This document shows positions 1 to 5,499 of a DNA stretch of 5,499 bases, piece by piece. Each line of letters opens with the position of its first letter. The stretch's first letter is position 1. The stretch spans positions 1-5,499 of the forward strand of contig CAKQNH010000390.1 of NCBI GenBank assembly GCA_934255105.1. Reading direction: 5' to 3'. Source of the stretch: an uncultured Pirellulaceae bacterium. Lineage in GTDB: Bacteria; Planctomycetota; Planctomycetia; Pirellulales; Pirellulaceae. The translations under genes were made by a program, and so were the position numbers. The notes beneath the pieces were generated by a model, which ran no database searches, was not told the origin of the DNA, and worked only from the letters and a program-made list of their open reading frames with translations.

Positions 1-144
1 CCGCAAATCGCTGCGAAACCACAAGTCGCTACAAAATACGACAACTAGTGGCAGCGTGGCCAATAAGCTGAGCCCCAACAGTCGGTCGCCATGAAGTCGC
101 GCGAGTTCTGGTTTGTCAGATGCAAGGTCCACTGAATTTGTCAT
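1..144 (-). CDS. Partial membrane protein, N-terminal 48 codons (continues beyond left edge)
   Basis: An open frame starts at an ATG (144-142) that overlaps the gmd stop codon as ATGA and stays open for exactly 48 codons to the window edge. The peptide begins MTNSVDLASDKPELARLHGD, a polar cytoplasmic-looking stretch. It then enters a hydrophobic segment at about residues 22-43 (LLGLSLLATLPLVVVFCSDL, then WF), so the product is probably an integral membrane protein. No clear Shine-Dalgarno sequence precedes the ATG, which fits translational coupling to gmd. The pattern of a polar leader, an LPL-containing helix and an 'LW' about 10-15 residues later resembles the N-terminus of the exosortase encoded at 3339-4985 (LPLGAVLAAVPYTAIYLLNL, then W). 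A second exosortase-like protein is therefore possible, but a polysaccharide polymerase, flippase or other membrane protein fits equally well on so little sequence. The existence of the gene is fairly secure; its function is not known. Confidence 0.68.
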   Translation of the reverse strand, partial: MTNSVDLASDKPELARLHGDRLLGLSLLATLPLVVVFCSDLWFRSDLR

Positions 145-1187
145 GGCGTAGGTTTAGGGTTGAGTGTTGAACTCGGACTTAAGTGCGCGTTTTTAGGCGT
201 GGCGGACAGGTTCTTGAGTTCCGCGTCCACCATTTGCTGAACCAATTCAGGGAAGCTCACGCGAGGTTTCCAGCCGATGGTGGTTTCCGCCAAGCTACTG
301 TCGCCAACCAGTGTCTGCGGATCGGCCTTGCGCAGGAAGCGTGGATCAAACTCGACATAGTCCTGCCAATCTAGCCCGACGTGTGCGAACGCAATATCCA
401 ACCAATCGCGGACCTGATGCAGCTTGCCTGTAGAAAGTACCAAATCGAGTGGCTTTTCCATTTGCAACATACGCCAAAACGCTTCGACAAAATCGGGTGC
501 ATAACCCCAGTCGCGTTGCGCGTCCACGCTGCCCATGATCAGCTTCTTGTCCAATCCTAACTTGATACGCGCGGCGGCGCGAGTGATTTTTCGCGTGACA
601 AACGATTCGCCACGACGCGGTGATTCATGGTTGAAACAGATCGCGTTGCACGCAAACAGTCCAAAGCTATCGCGGTAAACGCGGACCATGTCGGTGGCGA
701 ATGCTTTGGCAACCCCATATGGTGTAACTGGCCGCAACGGCGTCTGCTCGTTTTGAGGGCCCTCCGTGGGCATCCCAAACGTTTCACTGCTACTGGTATG
801 CAAAAACCGTGGGGCCGGATCGCAATCGCGCAAGATTTCCAATAACTTCAAAGTGCCCATGGCGGTGAATTGACATGTCGACTCGGGAACCTCAAAGCTC
901 ACTGCTACGTGCGATTGACCCGCCAAATGATAGACTTCGCGCGGTCGCACCTTCAATAACAAACGTCGAATCGTGGTCACATCGTCCAGGTCGGCGTAGT
1001 GCAAGTGCAATCGCTTGCCATAGATTTCCGTATCGCGCGTCATTTCGTCGATCCGCGAGCGCGCCATGCTACTGCTGCGACGAACGATACCGTGTACCTC
1101 ATAACCTTTGGCAAGCAGGAACTCGGTCAGATAACTTCCATCTTGCCCTGTGATTCCGGTTATCAGGGCTCGTAACGTACCGGGCAT
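141..1187 (-). CDS. gmd: GDP-mannose 4,6-dehydratase
   Basis: Converts GDP-D-mannose to GDP-4-keto-6-deoxy-D-mannose with bound NADP(H), in the cytoplasm; this is the branch point to GDP-L-fucose, GDP-D-rhamnose and GDP-perosamine. From the ATG at 1187 it has 348 residues, within the usual family length. The Rossmann nucleotide motif GITGQDGSYL lies at residues 11-20 and the RRSSS segment of the NADP loop at 36-40. The active-site region TSSSETFG (131-138) supplies Ser133 where E. coli GMD has Thr, and Glu135. Tyr157 and Lys161 form the YxxxK pair of the extended SDR family. The signature FNHESPRRGESFVTRKITR (185-203) is highly diagnostic, and RDWGYAPDFVEAFW follows at 225-238. The last 20 or so residues are a Pro/Ser/Asn-rich tail beyond the conserved fold. 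A TTG three codons upstream (1196) is possible, but the ATG is preferred. The gene overlaps the next one by ATGA and follows a 391-base gap, so it may have its own promoter. Confidence 0.96.
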   Translation of the reverse strand: MPGTLRALITGITGQDGSYLTEFLLAKGYEVHGIVRRSSSMARSRIDEMTRDTEIYGKRLHLHYADLDDVTTIRRLLLKVRPREVYHLAGQSHVAVSFEVPESTCQFTAMGTLKLLEILRDCDPAPRFLHTSSSETFGMPTEGPQNEQTPLRPVTPYGVAKAFATDMVRVYRDSFGLFACNAICFNHESPRRGESFVTRKITRAAARIKLGLDKKLIMGSVDAQRDWGYAPDFVEAFWRMLQMEKPLDLVLSTGKLHQVRDWLDIAFAHVGLDWQDYVEFDPRFLRKADPQTLVGDSSLAETTIGWKPRVSFPELVQQMVDAELKNLSATPKNAHLSPSSTLNPKPTP

Positions 1188-1578
1188 TATGTTCAACTCA
1201 ATTTTGGGGTGATCGCTGGGCCTGAAGTAAGGGGTCGGGTGTCAATTGTGCAAAGCACCTGCAGGGCCGCTTCGTCAATTGACTCCAGAACCTTTACCCC
1301 AAGTCTGAGCGTGGATGATGCACTAGTGACTCCACTGTGCCATAGTTTTTACCAGGACTCGAGCCAATCTGTAGATACCAAAATGGAATTTACGCAGGTT
1401 GAGGTCGAGTAGGCCAGTTCCTAGGTTCGAATTGAGATTTTAGCAACATAGTTGGATTCGCGTGGCTTCATTCCATAGCGGAAGTCGCCAAGACTTTTGG
1501 CCGTAGCGTCTGAAGACGGATAGCGTTCTTCTCGAGTACAGGGCGAGAGGAGAAAAGGAAGAATATGCACATTAAACC
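1188..1578. other. Intergenic gap of 391 bases upstream of gmd
   Basis: No convincing coding region lies here on either strand. Short open frames exist, but they show no family-like motif and look like chance frames. Nearest gmd is a pair of CAATTG-centred palindromes (1241-1283). A short near-palindrome, CGTCTGAAGACG, lies in the middle part, around 1507-1518. I see no stem followed by a T-run that would make a clear intrinsic terminator for the gene ending at 1579. The gap is long compared with the overlapping gene pairs on each side, so it probably carries the gmd promoter, but I cannot point to a convincing -35/-10 pair. Confidence 0.6.
1241..1283. promoter_or_regulatory. Pair of CAATTG-centred palindromes, candidate operator
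   Basis: GTCAATTG occurs at 1241-1248 and again at 1274-1281. The second copy extends to the perfect 10-base palindrome GTCAATTGAC (1274-1283); the first matches it at 8 of 10 positions. Their starts are 33 bases apart, close to three helical turns, and they lie about 54-96 bases before the gmd ATG. Between them is a small hairpin, GTGC-AAA-GCAC (1248-1258). The arrangement would suit a dimeric regulator binding upstream of gmd, but it is short enough to occur by chance and no regulator is known from this window. Confidence 0.25.
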
Positions 1579-3342
1579 TTACATACCCGCTTCCTCTAGC
1601 ATTTGTTCGATCGCAGGTACATCGCCCAGTAGCTCTTGAGCCTTGGATAGCGACGACTGCATCGCCTCGAACTCGCCAGCGCGGAACTGCAATGTTCCCA
1701 ACACGAACCAATTCAGCCCACTCTTTGGCTCGACCTGCACGGCAGCGTTCAACAACTCAGTTAACTGCGCGAGTTCTCGCAGTTGCGACTCTCCAAACTG
1801 AAAGGCTTCGAGTTTCGCCTCGCTTGTCGCATTCAGTTCACCTTCCGGTCGTTTGTCGGTTTGCTCTTTCACGGCGTTAGACATCTCTGGAATGGATAAC
1901 ACCTGAGAGCGCCACAGCGCTACGCGTGCTACCAGCGATGTGTTGCCCTGCGCACGACCTAGCAACAGCAAGTGTGTGCGTGCCACATCCGGCTTATCCT
2001 CTAGCGTGGCCGACAGTGCGGCCAATGAGTATTTCAGCCATCCGCTCTGCCCGGCCATGATTGTCTGAGTCACACGAGCGGGAACCCGGACATGGTCGCT
2101 CCCCTGCCCTGCCAGGACGCGTGCAGACTCCCACAATAGCTCGGCAGTCTCGGGCAAATGAGGTGCCAATTGCGCCGCTAACAGCACACCCGCCTCCGTA
2201 TGTTCGGCTCCGTCTTCCCATGGAGACACAGTCAAGCGACACAAGGTCCGCGCCAATCCACTGGTTACCGCTGCTTCAAGATGCCCTGCGCGTAAGCCAA
2301 GTGGGCCGGTCACTTCGATCCAATTCTCGTCGACTGCCGCCAACTGTAACTCGCTTAACTCTTCGCTCCAGCTCAATTGAGAGTTGAACTTGCTCTTCGC
2401 CTCAACACTCTTCGACTCAGTACCCTTCGCCGCCGCCTCATCATCTCCCGTTAAAGCCTCACTCAAGTCTCTACCTGTCATCGCTGCCAGCAACCCCCGC
2501 GTAGCCTGCCATTCGCTATGGTTCGGCTGACCAATGTGGCCCGACGCTCCGCCGTCGGTTTTCTCGCGAAAACCCTCTAGCAATTCCCAGGCTTTCTCCA
2601 ACCGCTCAGCGCTATACGTGAGGCTACTACCGGGCCGAGTCTGCCAGGCCGCTTCCATCTGCAACTGCACCAGCAGCAATCGCGCCTCCTGGATCTGTTG
2701 TGGCGTCAACGCCGCCTCTTCGCCCACGCCCGCCTTCGCCAACATATTTGCCAGCGACTCGGCTAAGCTGCTAGCCTCGCGCACACCCAACTCCCCTAAG
2801 CCCGTGCGGTATTTTCGCTGGGCAACGTGTAGTACCGATTGGGCCTGCAACTCCGACGGGCGAAGGGCGAGTTGGTCCAGGATCTCGTGGGATTTTGCGT
2901 GAAATTGCTCCGCCTGTTCCGACCAGCGCTTGCGCACCGCTGGGCTGAGGCTCTGCGCCGGATCCTGCAAGATGCCGTTCAGACGATCCGCGTGAGCCTG
3001 TTGGAACTCGGCCCACTGCCAGTATCGCTCAGGGCTATTACCTTCCAGCCCTACCAGACGACTGTAGATCACGTCCATATCACCTGCCGTGTCGATTAAG
3101 CGTTCGCTGCCGCCCCCTCCAGGCTTTTCCACCAGCTTTTGATAACGCTGCTGAGTCTGCGCGAGCGCTCGCGCGTACTGCATTGGCAACTTGCGCGGCA
3201 ACCAGAAAGTGCCGTACACTGCTAGTAGAAATGCGGTTAAGCCCACTGCCACTGCTGGCCAGGCTGCCCACCAATTGGCCGGTCGACCGAACGCCGATTC
3301 GTGCGCGTTAGCGTTCTGCGTTTTATTCGCTGAGGCATTCAT
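1579..3342 (-). CDS. Membrane-anchored TPR-like protein paired with the exosortase (function unknown)
   Basis: I do not recognise a named family. The ATG at 3342 gives 587 residues; it overlaps the exosortase stop as ATGA and has GGGAAGG 8 bases upstream, so it is preferred to the in-frame GTG at 3372. After a polar leader (residues 1-24), one hydrophobic helix spans about 25-48 (AAWPAVAVGLTAFLLAVYGT, then FWL), followed by basic residues (RK, R). The rest is rich in Ala, Leu, Glu and Gln, with amphipathic helices throughout. Near the C-terminus, about residues 535-572, is the clearest TPR-like unit (VEPKSGLNWFVLGTLQFRAG followed by a second helix). A Lys/Glu/Ser-rich linker breaks the fold near residues 295-325. 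It has no enzyme motif and no C-terminal sorting signal. The likely picture is a membrane-tethered helical-repeat scaffold working with the exosortase or with polysaccharide export. Which side of the membrane it faces is uncertain. Confidence 0.85.
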   Translation of the reverse strand: MNASANKTQNANAHESAFGRPANWWAAWPAVAVGLTAFLLAVYGTFWLPRKLPMQYARALAQTQQRYQKLVEKPGGGGSERLIDTAGDMDVIYSRLVGLEGNSPERYWQWAEFQQAHADRLNGILQDPAQSLSPAVRKRWSEQAEQFHAKSHEILDQLALRPSELQAQSVLHVAQRKYRTGLGELGVREASSLAESLANMLAKAGVGEEAALTPQQIQEARLLLVQLQMEAAWQTRPGSSLTYSAERLEKAWELLEGFREKTDGGASGHIGQPNHSEWQATRGLLAAMTGRDLSEALTGDDEAAAKGTESKSVEAKSKFNSQLSWSEELSELQLAAVDENWIEVTGPLGLRAGHLEAAVTSGLARTLCRLTVSPWEDGAEHTEAGVLLAAQLAPHLPETAELLWESARVLAGQGSDHVRVPARVTQTIMAGQSGWLKYSLAALSATLEDKPDVARTHLLLLGRAQGNTSLVARVALWRSQVLSIPEMSNAVKEQTDKRPEGELNATSEAKLEAFQFGESQLRELAQLTELLNAAVQVEPKSGLNWFVLGTLQFRAGEFEAMQSSLSKAQELLGDVPAIEQMLEEAGM

Positions 3343-4985
3343 CGCTCCAGCCTTCCCACTGCCGTTTTCCACAGCAGCTCTCGCATGACTTTGAATTGTC
3401 CCAGCACCTCCCTCTGCGCCGCCTCTGGCAGAGGCGTATAGCTGGTGACAAAAGTTTGCACCTGGTACGCCACCGTGCTGAACAACGCGCCTCGCACAGC
3501 CGGAGTCAACCTTCCGCGAAGGCGCTCCTGCAGGATCGCCCAGTAACTGTACTCACCCGGTGGTTGCAGCGGTCTACCCGATCGGTCTACAAGAGAAAAC
3601 ACCAGATAGCCGTGTTCGTTATTGCGAGTCATGTGAACGACCACGATCGGCCAGCCATCCGCGTCTTGCGATTCGATCACCGTCCGCTCGTCGGCCGACC
3701 AACCCGCACTGTGGTAGCAGCGAGTCAATTCATGCCAGCCAGGAAACATTTGGTCAAACGAAACGGTAGCTAGTCCAAACGATGTTTGGTAGTACCACAG
3801 ATCGCTCCGTTCGCCCAAGTCATCATTGGCCCGCGACCGAGTCTCTTGAACGTATCTAGTTTGTTGCCATCCCTTTGACAGTTCCTGCGGCGCGTCAGCC
3901 GCCGTCAACTCGATGAGTGGTTCATTGCGAAAGACGTCGATGATTTTTCGTTGGTGCCCCCACGATTCTTTGATATCGTAGGTTTGGATGCCAAAGCAAA
4001 ATGCAAACAGCACCAGGGCGGGAGCTAGCGCTAGCCAGCGCGTTCTGCTCGACTTTGACTCGCTCTCACCCGCCCTACATACCGCCGGCTCCCGCGGGCT
4101 GCCCAATACGCGTGTCCAATTCGGCAGGTACTCGCCCATTTTCAGCAGCAATTCATCCGTGCTGAGCAGCAGCCCCAGCGCCAGCGCCATCGTGCAGTAG
4201 CCCAGCAAATCGTGTAGCACGCCGTGCGACAGATCGAGCCCCAGCAGAGCGTGGGCTATGGGAATTGCTGTAATGCGGATCGTATTCATCATCAGCGCCC
4301 AGCATGGGCAAGTCGCCAGCAGCAGCAGGCCATGCAGCGGTGGGCGACGTAGATAGACGATCAGCAGAGCACCGAAGCACAGCACCGCAAAGAAAGATTG
4401 TATCCCGCTGCAGGCTTCCGCTACCCCAAAGCTGCGTCCCGCAAACTCCAGGATGGTCCCCGGTTGGTGGTGCGCGTAGCCCAAGATATCCAACCACTGT
4501 GAAGACAGTCGCGCGCTAAACGACTGCAGGGTTTGAATGAGAATCGAGTCGGCCGTCAGGATTGAATTGTATGGCGGCTGCCAAATCAACAGGATCGGCA
4601 GCGCCAGATAGAGCAGGCTTCCACCCATTTCTGCATCGCGGTGAAAAGCCAGCCAAGCTGCCAGGCTAAAGACAAATCCAAAGAATCCCATCCATGGTGA
4701 AGCGAACAGGGTTGCACAGATTGTCCCCCCCACCCCCGTAGCCAACAGCGCCCAGCGAAGGACTTGCAAAGTCCAGTGCCCGCGATAGATACCACCCCAA
4801 CGCTGATACCCCAACACCACCACAGCCAACACCAGCAGCGGAAAGAACTGGTAGTGCGGTAAGCTCCACAGATTGAGCAGATAGATAGCGGTGTAAGGCA
4901 CCGCAGCCAACACCGCTCCCAGCGGCAACCATGGTCCCCACCGTGCCAGCCACTCACCGCCAGCGGTTGAGCTAGAATCCTCCAT
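3339..4985 (-). CDS. xrtU: Exosortase fused to an EpsI-like domain (exosortase U type)
   Basis: Exosortases are membrane cysteine proteases, proposed to be transpeptidases, that process proteins with C-terminal sorting signals, typically in bacteria that make exopolysaccharide. From the ATG at 4985 this one has 548 residues. About eight hydrophobic helices fill residues 19-276, with a ninth near 316-334. The active-site residues are visible: Cys192 in VAEACSGIQ, Arg237 in MNTIRIT and His258 in HDLLGY (His254 is adjacent). Residues from about 335 to 515 form a soluble EpsI-like (DUF3485-type) domain containing the characteristic HELTRCYHSAGW (418-429). Enzyme and EpsI partner, often separate genes, are thus fused. 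I recall this architecture as planctomycete exosortase U; the family is secure, the subtype is from memory. A GTG at 4997 would add four residues. GGAG lies 3 bases before the ATG, whereas the GTG has no well-spaced site. The stop overlaps the next gene as ATGA. Confidence 0.92.
   Translation of the reverse strand: MEDSSSTAGGEWLARWGPWLPLGAVLAAVPYTAIYLLNLWSLPHYQFFPLLVLAVVVLGYQRWGGIYRGHWTLQVLRWALLATGVGGTICATLFASPWMGFFGFVFSLAAWLAFHRDAEMGGSLLYLALPILLIWQPPYNSILTADSILIQTLQSFSARLSSQWLDILGYAHHQPGTILEFAGRSFGVAEACSGIQSFFAVLCFGALLIVYLRRPPLHGLLLLATCPCWALMMNTIRITAIPIAHALLGLDLSHGVLHDLLGYCTMALALGLLLSTDELLLKMGEYLPNWTRVLGSPREPAVCRAGESESKSSRTRWLALAPALVLFAFCFGIQTYDIKESWGHQRKIIDVFRNEPLIELTAADAPQELSKGWQQTRYVQETRSRANDDLGERSDLWYYQTSFGLATVSFDQMFPGWHELTRCYHSAGWSADERTVIESQDADGWPIVVVHMTRNNEHGYLVFSLVDRSGRPLQPPGEYSYWAILQERLRGRLTPAVRGALFSTVAYQVQTFVTSYTPLPEAAQREVLGQFKVMRELLWKTAVGRLER
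3351..3357 (-). promoter_or_regulatory. Shine-Dalgarno sequence within the end of the exosortase gene
   Basis: On the minus strand GGGAAGG lies 8 bases before the ATG at 3342, with a second purine run (GGAG) 2 bases before the same ATG. The site is inside the last codons of the exosortase gene. With the ATGA overlap it decides the start of the downstream gene in favour of the ATG over the upstream GTG at 3372, and it implies coupled translation of the two genes. Confidence 0.65.
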
Positions 4986-5076
4986 GGTCTCCGCCACTTC
5001 CCAGTGAAATAAAAATGTCGAAGCCGTTTACGATCCTAGAGGTACAGGGGTTGCATCCCTCACGCTGCCACGTTTT

Positions 5077-5097
5077 ATTCCGCATTCCGCATTCCGC
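5077..5097. repeat. Heptad tandem repeat, three copies of ATTCCGC
   Basis: Three perfect head-to-tail copies of ATTCCGC occupy 5077-5097, and a fourth, isolated copy lies at 5131-5137. The block sits about 92-112 bases upstream of the exosortase ATG. It is not in a supported gene. Such heptads can expand or contract by slippage, so copy number may vary between strains. Confidence 0.85.
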
Positions 5098-5146
5098 ATG
5101 CCTCACGCTGTTACCCATCTCTCACGTCCAATTCCGCATGCTTCAC
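5091..5146. repeat. Near-identical 16-base direct repeat with 40-base period
   Basis: ATTCCGCATGCCTCAC (5091-5106) recurs as ATTCCGCATGCTTCAC (5131-5146), 15 of 16 bases identical and offset by 40 bases. A related string, CCTCACGCTG, occurs at 5058-5067 and again at 5101-5110. The upstream region of the exosortase gene thus seems to have been built from partial duplications of a short unit. Confidence 0.75.
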
Positions 5147-5160
5147 ATCTCACTCTGCTA

Positions 5161-5176
5161 GCTGCGGAGCTGCGGA
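5161..5176. repeat. Tandem octamer, two copies of GCTGCGGA
   Basis: GCTGCGGA is perfectly duplicated head to tail (5161-5168 and 5169-5176), four bases before the large hairpin at 5181-5240. It could be part of the same repeat module or a separate slippage product. Confidence 0.7.
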
Positions 5177-5180
5177 TTTT

Positions 5181-5240
5181 GTTAGCCTGGGGTGGAGCTT
5201 TGGTGAGCCCCAGCGAACCAAAGCGCAACCCCAGGATAAC
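5181..5240. repeat. 60-base near-perfect inverted repeat (hairpin element)
   Basis: The two halves pair about one centre. GTTA (5181-5184) pairs with TAAC (5237-5240), CCTGGGGT (5186-5193) with ACCCCAGG (5228-5235) and GCTTTGGT (5197-5204) with ACCAAAGC (5217-5224). There is one mismatch between the outer blocks, a three-position interruption with one pair between the inner blocks, and a 12-base loop (5205-5216). The arms are of equal length. No T-run follows on either strand, so it is not a standard intrinsic terminator. It resembles the extragenic palindromic elements that I recall as scattered in planctomycete genomes, whose chance translations contain YPG and STPG; the minus-strand translation here does so. 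It lies 196-255 bases before the exosortase ATG. Confidence 0.85.
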
Positions 5241-5499
5241 GTTCTCCCCCCACCTCCACCAAACCATCCATTTTGCATCGCGACCGAGGGCAGGATTCAA
5301 CCAGCGCGCTGCATTCGTTCGAGGTCGCAACCGGAATGAACTCAGCCACAAAACGCATTGTCCCCATCGGCGTCGAGTGTTGCGGACCTCGAAATCGCTC
5401 TGTTTTCCATTGTGCATTTTTCTCGTCCGCCAATGCATAGCGCACAATCCGAGAGTTCCGCTACACTCCACCCTCGGCTATCAAAATCCACAGCACCAC
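5241..5499. other. Non-coding or repeat-derived region at the right edge
   Basis: I find no convincing gene here. A minus-strand frame of 87 codons runs from a GTG at 5445 to a TAA formed inside the hairpin at 5182, and a longer overlapping minus-strand frame exists. Neither shows a recognisable domain, and their ends are dictated by the repeat sequence. The 87-codon frame contains MGTMRFVAEFIPVATS, reminiscent of short hypothetical proteins from planctomycetes that I suspect are themselves translated intergenic repeats. An inverted repeat with a one-base bulge is present: TCGAGGTCGCAA (5319-5330) faces TTGCGGACCTCGA (5380-5392) across 49 bases. Confidence 0.5.

Noticed and set aside
1240..1245. 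Perfect minus-strand TTGACA resembling a -35 box upstream of gmd
   Set aside because: At 16-18 base spacing the -10 position reads GC-rich (GGCCCA at 17), with no TATAAT-like match, and the hexamer is explained by the palindrome repeat.
1209..1412. Plus-strand 67-codon frame in the gap upstream of gmd
   Set aside because: No recognisable motif, opposite in direction to all supported genes, and no convincing ribosome binding site.
1468..1572. Minus-strand 34-codon frame starting MCIFFLF just after the TPR-like gene
   Set aside because: Very short, with no family resemblance and only a closely spaced AAGG before the ATG; it is likely a chance frame.
1579..1700. PEP-CTERM-type sorting signal at the end of the TPR-like protein, which would make it the exosortase substrate
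   Set aside because: The C-terminus is helical and acidic (EEAGM), with no PEP motif, hydrophobic helix or basic tail.
4153..4957. Long minus-strand frames in other reading frames inside the exosortase gene
   Set aside because: They are shadows of the exosortase frame, which has the catalytic motifs and membrane pattern; the shadow peptides have no family features.
5050..5074. Possible sigma-54 promoter (TGGCA ... TGCAA on the minus strand) before the exosortase gene
   Set aside because: The GG and GC dinucleotides are 13 bases apart rather than the required 10.
5041..5150. CRISPR array
   Set aside because: The repeats are heptads or a two-copy 16-mer, without regular repeat-spacer structure and without cas genes.
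5181..5240. Intrinsic terminator for a gene outside the window
   Set aside because: The stem is long and symmetric, but no T-run follows on either strand (GATAACGTTC on plus, GCTAACAAAA on minus).

Overview
The window is a stretch of bacterial chromosome in which every gene I can support lies on the minus strand, so the biological order runs from the right end to the left. The best fit is a planctomycete, probably of the Pirellulaceae type. I infer this from an exosortase fused to an EpsI-like domain (the architecture I recall as 'exosortase U' in that group) and from an upstream intergenic region full of palindromic and heptad repeats. No rRNA or other taxonomic marker is present, so the assignment is an inference.

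Layout in the direction of transcription: (1) 4986-5499 is a repeat-rich region of about 500 bases without a convincing gene. It holds a 60-base near-perfect hairpin (5181-5240), a tandem octamer, heptad ATTCCGC repeats and a 16-base near-identical direct repeat. (2) 3339-4985 is a polytopic membrane exosortase with its Cys/Arg/His active-site residues visible and an EpsI-type periplasmic domain at the C-terminus. (3) 1579-3342 is an unnamed protein with one N-terminal membrane helix and a helical, TPR-like body. Its ATG overlaps the exosortase stop codon (ATGA). (4) 1188-1578 is a 391-base gap without a convincing gene, with a repeated CAATTG-centred palindrome close to the next gene. (5) 141-1187 is GDP-mannose 4,6-dehydratase (gmd). 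(6) 1-144 is the first 48 codons of another membrane protein, again joined to the preceding gene by an ATGA overlap and cut by the window edge.

The set fits a locus for cell-surface polysaccharide and protein sorting. Exosortases process proteins with C-terminal sorting signals and are usually found with exopolysaccharide genes. Gmd makes the GDP-4-keto-6-deoxymannose precursor of fucose, rhamnose or perosamine residues. The two ATGA couplings define two tight pairs: exosortase with the TPR-like protein, and gmd with the partial membrane protein. The less expected points are the exosortase/TPR-like pairing and the possibility, from a short N-terminal resemblance only, that the truncated gene at the left edge is another exosortase-type or polysaccharide membrane protein. 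No sorted substrate with a C-terminal PEP-type signal is encoded in the window.
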